DNA from: JAGLWW01 sp964640225 | GTDB lineage: Archaea > Aenigmatarchaeota > Aenigmatarchaeia > PWEA01 > JAGHBM01 | Length of the DNA stretch: 17,093 nt | Direction: 5' to 3' | NCBI GenBank assembly: GCA_964640225.1 | Contig: CAZXFI010000015.1 | Span: forward strand, 1-17,093 | In this document: positions 13,775 to 17,093 of the stretch, in pieces | Position numbering within the stretch: position 1 is the stretch's first letter | Layout: every line of letters begins with the position of its first letter | The notes under the pieces: generated by a model | What the model saw: the letters and a program-made list of their open reading frames with translations, nothing else | What the model was told of the DNA's origin: nothing | Databases searched by the model: none | Position numbers and translations under genes: made by a program

Positions 13775-13778
13775 AGGT

Positions 13779-13790
13779 ATTTATTATAAG
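13779..13790 (+). promoter_or_regulatory. TATA box for the ABC transporter operon
   Basis: ATTTATTATAAG is centred about 34 nt before the ATG at 13819. No clear ribosome binding site follows, so a very short leader is likely. Confidence 0.5.
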
Positions 13791-13818
13791 GAATAAAACT
13801 ATTAAACTCGGGATTGCC

Positions 13819-14799
13819 ATGGGCATAATTTCCGTTAAGGACCTAAGGAAGCACTACAAGGACGTGAAGGCTGTTGACGGCGTGAGCTTTGACGTTCAAA
13901 AAGGCGAGATTTTCGGTTTTCTTGGCCCCAACGGAGCCGGCAAGACGACCACCATAAAGATGCTCGTCACCCTGCTCAGGCCTACCGGAGGAACGGCAAC
14001 CGTGGCCGGGCATGAAATAGGCAAGGAGCCGGACAAGATAAGAAGGGACATAGGGATAATTTTCCAGACTCCCGCGCTTGACGACGACCTGACCGGGAGG
14101 GAAAACCTTGACTTCCACGCCAGGATGTACGGCCTTGGCAAAAAACAGAGAGAGGAAAAGATGAAAGAGGTCCTGGAAGTCGTTGATTTGAAGGACAAGG
14201 CCGACGTCTTCGTGAAAAACTATTCCGGCGGCATGAGGAGGAGGCTTGAGATAGCAAGGGGCCTGATGCACTCCCCCCGGATACTTTTCCTGGACGAGCC
14301 AACTCTCGGCCTGGACCCGCAGACAAGAAGGTCCATATGGGAGTACGTGAAAACCCTTAACAAAAAAGAGGGTATAACCGTTTTCCTTACCACACACTAC
14401 ATGGAGGAGGCCGAGTACCTGTGTGACAGGGTGGCTATAATTGATTTCGGAAAAATAATAATTCTGGACAGGCCTTCCAGGCTGAAGAGCAGAATCGGGA
14501 AAGGCATTATAAGCATGTCCTGCAGCAACGCCGGCATTCTTTCCTCAAAACTGAGGGGAGAAAAATGGGTTGAGAGCCTGAAAATGCACGATTCCATGAT
14601 TACGGTCGGGGCAAGGGATATTGAAAAGAAGCTTCCCCTTGTCCTGAAAATCGCCGAAAAGAGCAAGGTAAAGATAGATTCCGTAAGCATAAGGAATCCT
14701 ACCCTGGAGGACGTGTTCCTTTACTACACTGGAAGAAAGATAAGGGATGAGAAGGCCGGCTTGGCGGAACAGATGAAAAACAGGTTCAGGGGTCATTAG
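13819..14799 (+). CDS. ABC exporter ATP-binding protein (DrrA-like)
   Basis: 326 residues. Walker A is GPNGAGKT (36-43), the Q-loop is at Q83 (IIFQTP), the signature is YSGGMRRR (135-142), Walker B is ILFLDEPT (155-162), followed by LGLDP, and the H-loop is H193 in TTHYMEEAE. A C-terminal domain of about 100 residues (225-326) is typical of the daunorubicin-resistance/CcmA-type group. The gene is followed 2 nt later by an ABC-2 permease, so the two form one exporter with two copies of each subunit. Substrates of this group range from drugs to lipids and polysaccharides, and nothing here narrows that. The start ATG follows a TATA box with almost no leader. Confidence 0.93.
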   Translation: MGIISVKDLRKHYKDVKAVDGVSFDVQKGEIFGFLGPNGAGKTTTIKMLVTLLRPTGGTATVAGHEIGKEPDKIRRDIGIIFQTPALDDDLTGRENLDFHARMYGLGKKQREEKMKEVLEVVDLKDKADVFVKNYSGGMRRRLEIARGLMHSPRILFLDEPTLGLDPQTRRSIWEYVKTLNKKEGITVFLTTHYMEEAEYLCDRVAIIDFGKIIILDRPSRLKSRIGKGIISMSCSNAGILSSKLRGEKWVESLKMHDSMITVGARDIEKKLPLVLKIAEKSKVKIDSVSIRNPTLEDVFLYYTGRKIRDEKAGLAEQMKNRFRGH

Positions 14800-14801
14800 A
14801 A

Positions 14802-15560
14802 ATGAACTTGCAGGCAGTTTACGTGATGTGGCTGAGGCAGATGAAGAGGTTCGTGAGGACCAAAAGCAGGATAATATCAAACATAATCCAGCCTTTCCTT
14901 TTCCTTTCCGTTCTGGGACTGGGGCTCGGAGGCATGTCGCTCTCCGGCATACCTTCCGGGATAAGCTACATAGACCTGCTTACTCCGGGAATAATAGCCA
15001 TGTCCATAATTTTTCCCTCCGTGTTCGTGGGCATCTCCGTATTGTGGGACAGGCAGTTCGGCTTTTTGCAGGAGGTGCTCGTGGCTCCCGTGAGCAGGCT
15101 TTCCATAGTCCTTGGGAGAACGCTGGGGGGAGCAACCGTGGCCGTGATACAGGGAGTTACGGTTCTTTTGGTGGCCCTGCTTCTGGGAATAAGCATTGTT
15201 TTTTCTCCTTTGCTTGTTTTTTCCTTTGCCTTCATGCTCCTGATATCCTTCTTCGCTATAGGAATAGGGCTCGTGCTGGCTTCAAGGATGAAGAGCATAG
15301 AGGGCTTCCAGTTCATCGTCTCGCTCCTGATAATGCCCCTCGTATTCCTTTCGTCCCCGTTTTCAACACTGGACTCCCTTCCGGGCTGGCTGAGAAACGC
15401 GGCGTTTCTGAACCCAATAACCTACGGGGTGGACGGTCTCAGGGCAACGCTCGTTGGATACTCCTATTTTCCGGTTTACATTGACATGGCTTTGCTGTCA
15501 CTTGTATCCCTGTTTGTGCTCGGGGCGGGCAGTTACCTGTTCAACAGGAGCGAGGCTTAA
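14802..15560 (+). CDS. ABC-2 type permease (DrrB-like)
   Basis: 252 residues with about six membrane helices. An amphipathic N-terminus (LQAVYVMWLRQMKRFVRTKS) is usual for ABC-2 permeases. The stretch WDRQFGFLQEVLVAPVSRLS after the second helix, and SRMKSIEGFQ, PLVFLSSPFSTLDSLPGWL and NPITYGVDGLR toward the end, are all typical of this family. It partners the ATPase upstream to export a substrate across the membrane. The ATG at 14802 is 2 nt after the previous stop. Confidence 0.92.
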   Translation: MNLQAVYVMWLRQMKRFVRTKSRIISNIIQPFLFLSVLGLGLGGMSLSGIPSGISYIDLLTPGIIAMSIIFPSVFVGISVLWDRQFGFLQEVLVAPVSRLSIVLGRTLGGATVAVIQGVTVLLVALLLGISIVFSPLLVFSFAFMLLISFFAIGIGLVLASRMKSIEGFQFIVSLLIMPLVFLSSPFSTLDSLPGWLRNAAFLNPITYGVDGLRATLVGYSYFPVYIDMALLSLVSLFVLGAGSYLFNRSEA

Positions 15561-15591
15561 TTTTTTCAACTTTAAGCACCATTATTTTATC

Positions 15592-16422
15592 ATGCCCACG
15601 AATCTTCCCGCGGAATGGAACAAGTACTACGAGGCTTACCAGAAAGCCAGGACACCGAAAGAGAAGATAAAGGCCTTGGAGGAAGTGATGGCTCACACCC
15701 CGAAGAACAAGGCCACCGACAAGATAAGGGGCAGGTTCAAGAAAAAAATGGCCGAGCTCAGGAAGGAGGTGGGTAAAAAAGCCAAGACAAGCGGGGGCAG
15801 GTCTCTCTCTGTTCCGAAAGAAGGGGACGCGCAGGTCTCAATAATCGGACTTCCCAACTCTGGGAAATCCACCTTCCTCAGGAAATTCACCCGCTCCGAG
15901 CCCAGGACAGCCCCTTACCCCTTCACCACCACGGAGCCGGAGGTCGGCATGCTGGAATTTGAGGGAGTGAAGATACAACTGGTGGAAATACCCTCAATAT
16001 TCACTCCCGAAGTTCTCTCAGTTGCCAGGACCTCGGATCTTGTGCTTTTTTTGATAGGAGAAACCCTGAGCAAAGGGGAGCAGCTTAAGGAGCTTCGCAA
16101 GATAAGACAGAGGGAAGGAATAGAAAATTGCGCTTTTGTTGAATCCTTCGTAACAAAGGAGGACCTGTTCTGTAAAATTTGGGAGAAACTGGGGCTTATC
16201 CGCATTTACACCAAGGAGCCGGGCAGGCCTGCGGGAAAGCCCATGGTCATGGAAAGGGGCTCCAAGGTAGAGGACGTGGCGCGCTCACTGCACAAAGACT
16301 TTTTCCGGTATTTTAAGTACGCTAAGATAACGGGCCCTTCCGCGGATTTCAAGGGCCAGCGCGTGGGCCTGGAGCACGAGCTCAGGGACAGGGACGTGGT
16401 GGAGATACACCTCAAGAAGTGA
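15592..16422 (+). CDS. DRG/OBG-like GTPase with TGS domain, degraded G motifs
   Basis: 276 residues from the ATG at 15592; the family is usually about 360-390. A Lys-rich N-terminal helix region (1-75) precedes the G domain: G1 GLPNSGKST (86-94) is intact, and G2 lies in PYPFTTTEPEVG (108-119). The G3 position reads QLVEIPSIF (129-137), where DRG proteins have D-x-P-G, so both the Asp and the Gly are replaced. No NKxD (G4) is visible; the expected region reads ENCAFVESFVTKED (178-191) and is short. A TGS domain follows (about 202-275, IRIYTKEPGRPAGKPM and DRDVVEIHLKK). It may still bind a nucleotide phosphate through G1 but has probably lost guanine selectivity. DRG proteins act with the ribosome, so a translation role is plausible. 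The end overlaps the convergent HAD gene by 11 bp. Confidence 0.87.
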   Translation: MPTNLPAEWNKYYEAYQKARTPKEKIKALEEVMAHTPKNKATDKIRGRFKKKMAELRKEVGKKAKTSGGRSLSVPKEGDAQVSIIGLPNSGKSTFLRKFTRSEPRTAPYPFTTTEPEVGMLEFEGVKIQLVEIPSIFTPEVLSVARTSDLVLFLIGETLSKGEQLKELRKIRQREGIENCAFVESFVTKEDLFCKIWEKLGLIRIYTKEPGRPAGKPMVMERGSKVEDVARSLHKDFFRYFKYAKITGPSADFKGQRVGLEHELRDRDVVEIHLKK

Positions 16423-17011
16423 GTAGCTCTTTCAGAGAATTCAGAAGCTTTTCATGGGAAACGTAACGTACCGCCATGAACCCGAGCCGGCTGGCCGCCT
16501 TGACGTATCTCTCTATGTCATCCACGTAAACGCATTCTTCTGGCTTCAGGGAAAGCTTGCCCAGGCAGTCCTGGTATATTCTGGGGTCTGGCTTCTTGGC
16601 GCCGACCTGGAAGGAAAGGGTCACGGAATCAAAAAGGCTGTAAACAGGGTTTTTCATTATCTCGTACTGGTAGTCCCACTCGTTGGTGTTGGAAAGCAGG
16701 GCAATCTTGTAAATTCCCTTGAGCTCCCTTACCAGGTTTTCTGTGGTTTCTATCGGGATGAATATTCCGGTGAAGACCTTTATGAACCAGATTTTTTCCA
16801 TGGAAACCCCGCACTCCTTTGAAATCGTGGTGAAAAACTCGTCCGAGGTAACCTGACCAGTCTCGTATTTTTCATTCAGGCCGGACTCAAAAATTATTTC
16901 ATTTACTTCCGGAAGGGACCTGCCGGTGCTTTCGCTTATTTTCCTTAGGAGTATGCCGTTATCAAACTTCGCCATCACGTTCCCATAGTCAAATACTACC
17001 GCCTTTATCAT
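16412..17011 (-). CDS. HAD-family phosphatase (HAD-IA type)
   Basis: 199 residues. Motif I is VVFDYGNVM with nucleophile D8 and G in place of the second Asp, as in the YihX-like subgroup (FDLGNV). Motif II is S107 in LLSNTN, motif III is K139/K140 in GAKKPDPRIY, and motif IV is D164-D165 in VYVDDIERY. A helical cap (about 16-80) lies between motifs I and II. It is probably a small-molecule phosphatase, for example on a sugar phosphate or nucleotide; the substrate is not readable. The ATG at 17011 lies about 24 nt from a TATA box, which fits leaderless transcription. Confidence 0.9.
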   Translation of the reverse strand: MIKAVVFDYGNVMAKFDNGILLRKISESTGRSLPEVNEIIFESGLNEKYETGQVTSDEFFTTISKECGVSMEKIWFIKVFTGIFIPIETTENLVRELKGIYKIALLSNTNEWDYQYEIMKNPVYSLFDSVTLSFQVGAKKPDPRIYQDCLGKLSLKPEECVYVDDIERYVKAASRLGFMAVRYVSHEKLLNSLKELLTS

Positions 17012-17026
17012 GGAAATAATGAGAAT

Positions 17027-17042
17027 AAAGATATATTTATTG
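17027..17042 (-). promoter_or_regulatory. TATA box for the HAD gene
   Basis: On the minus strand CCAATAAATATATCTT is centred about 24 nt upstream of the ATG at 17011. No ribosome binding site follows. Confidence 0.55.
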
Positions 17043-17060
17043 GTGCCTGGGACGGGTTTT

Positions 17061-17093
17061 TCTTTCCCGTAGGGAAACGCATAGCGTTTCCAA
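17061..17093. repeat. palindromic repeat related to the tRNA T-loop intron
   Basis: GGAAACGC-ATA-GCGTTTCC (17073-17091) is a perfect 8-bp stem. With the TTTCCCGT before it, the 33-nt block agrees at 26 of 33 positions with 24-56 in the T-loop intron of tRNA-Thr, in the same orientation. It runs to the end of the window, so it may continue. Confidence 0.65.

Noticed and set aside
15454..15591. Longer N-terminus for the DRG-like GTPase starting at 15454
   Set aside because: The extra 46 codons lie within the permease gene in another frame; the ATG at 15592 gives a normal Lys-rich DRG-type N-terminus.

Overview
This window comes from an archaeon. The evidence is a tRNA gene with several introns bounded by bulge-helix-bulge (BHB) motifs, archaeal TATA boxes about 24-28 nt upstream of start codons (which suggests many leaderless transcripts), GGTGA-type ribosome binding sites, class III (prepilin-type) signal peptides of the KKGQSALEYLM form, and a DRG/OBG-like GTPase with a TGS domain. 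The pilin type and the odd intron positions fit a DPANN lineage best. The exact phylum is a guess. A 100-base N run at 11207-11306 shows this is a scaffold.

Left edge (1-400): a minus-strand tRNA-Thr(UGU) is split into four exons by three introns, in the D-loop, at the canonical anticodon site 37/38, and in the T-loop. Its upstream flank carries a cluster of palindromes. Region 401-10095 is one tightly packed plus-strand operon for a type IV pilus/Tad-like surface machine. It encodes three small pilin-like proteins, a 974-residue von Willebrand A (vWA) protein whose MIDAS loop is split by a 28-cysteine insert, another anchored surface protein, a cytoplasmic winged-helix/coiled-coil protein, a secretion ATPase, and two separate T2SSF membrane proteins. 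Two major-pilin genes follow (10147-11143), each with its own strong promoter. They are identical over 378 bp and differ only in a short segment near the C-terminus.

Region 11144-11840 is AT-rich. It holds the N gap and a minus-strand pair: a ribbon-helix-helix regulator and an 84-residue unknown protein that becomes intact if the gap is closed over a 12-nt overlap. The rest is housekeeping-like: a HemK/Mtq2-type methyltransferase (+), a Cys43-type FAD/NAD(P)H disulfide or NADH oxidoreductase (-), a DrrA/DrrB-type ABC exporter (+), a DRG-like GTPase with degraded G3 and no visible G4 (+), and a HAD phosphatase (-). The last 33 bases match a palindrome inside the tRNA T-loop intron, so one repeat family sits at both ends of the window.

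The most notable items are the three-intron tRNA-Thr, the sharing of an intron palindrome with an intergenic repeat, the vWA protein with a cysteine-rich insert inside its metal-binding loop, and the near-identical pilin pair with a swapped C-terminal cassette. No CRISPR array, rRNA, insertion sequence or transposase was seen.
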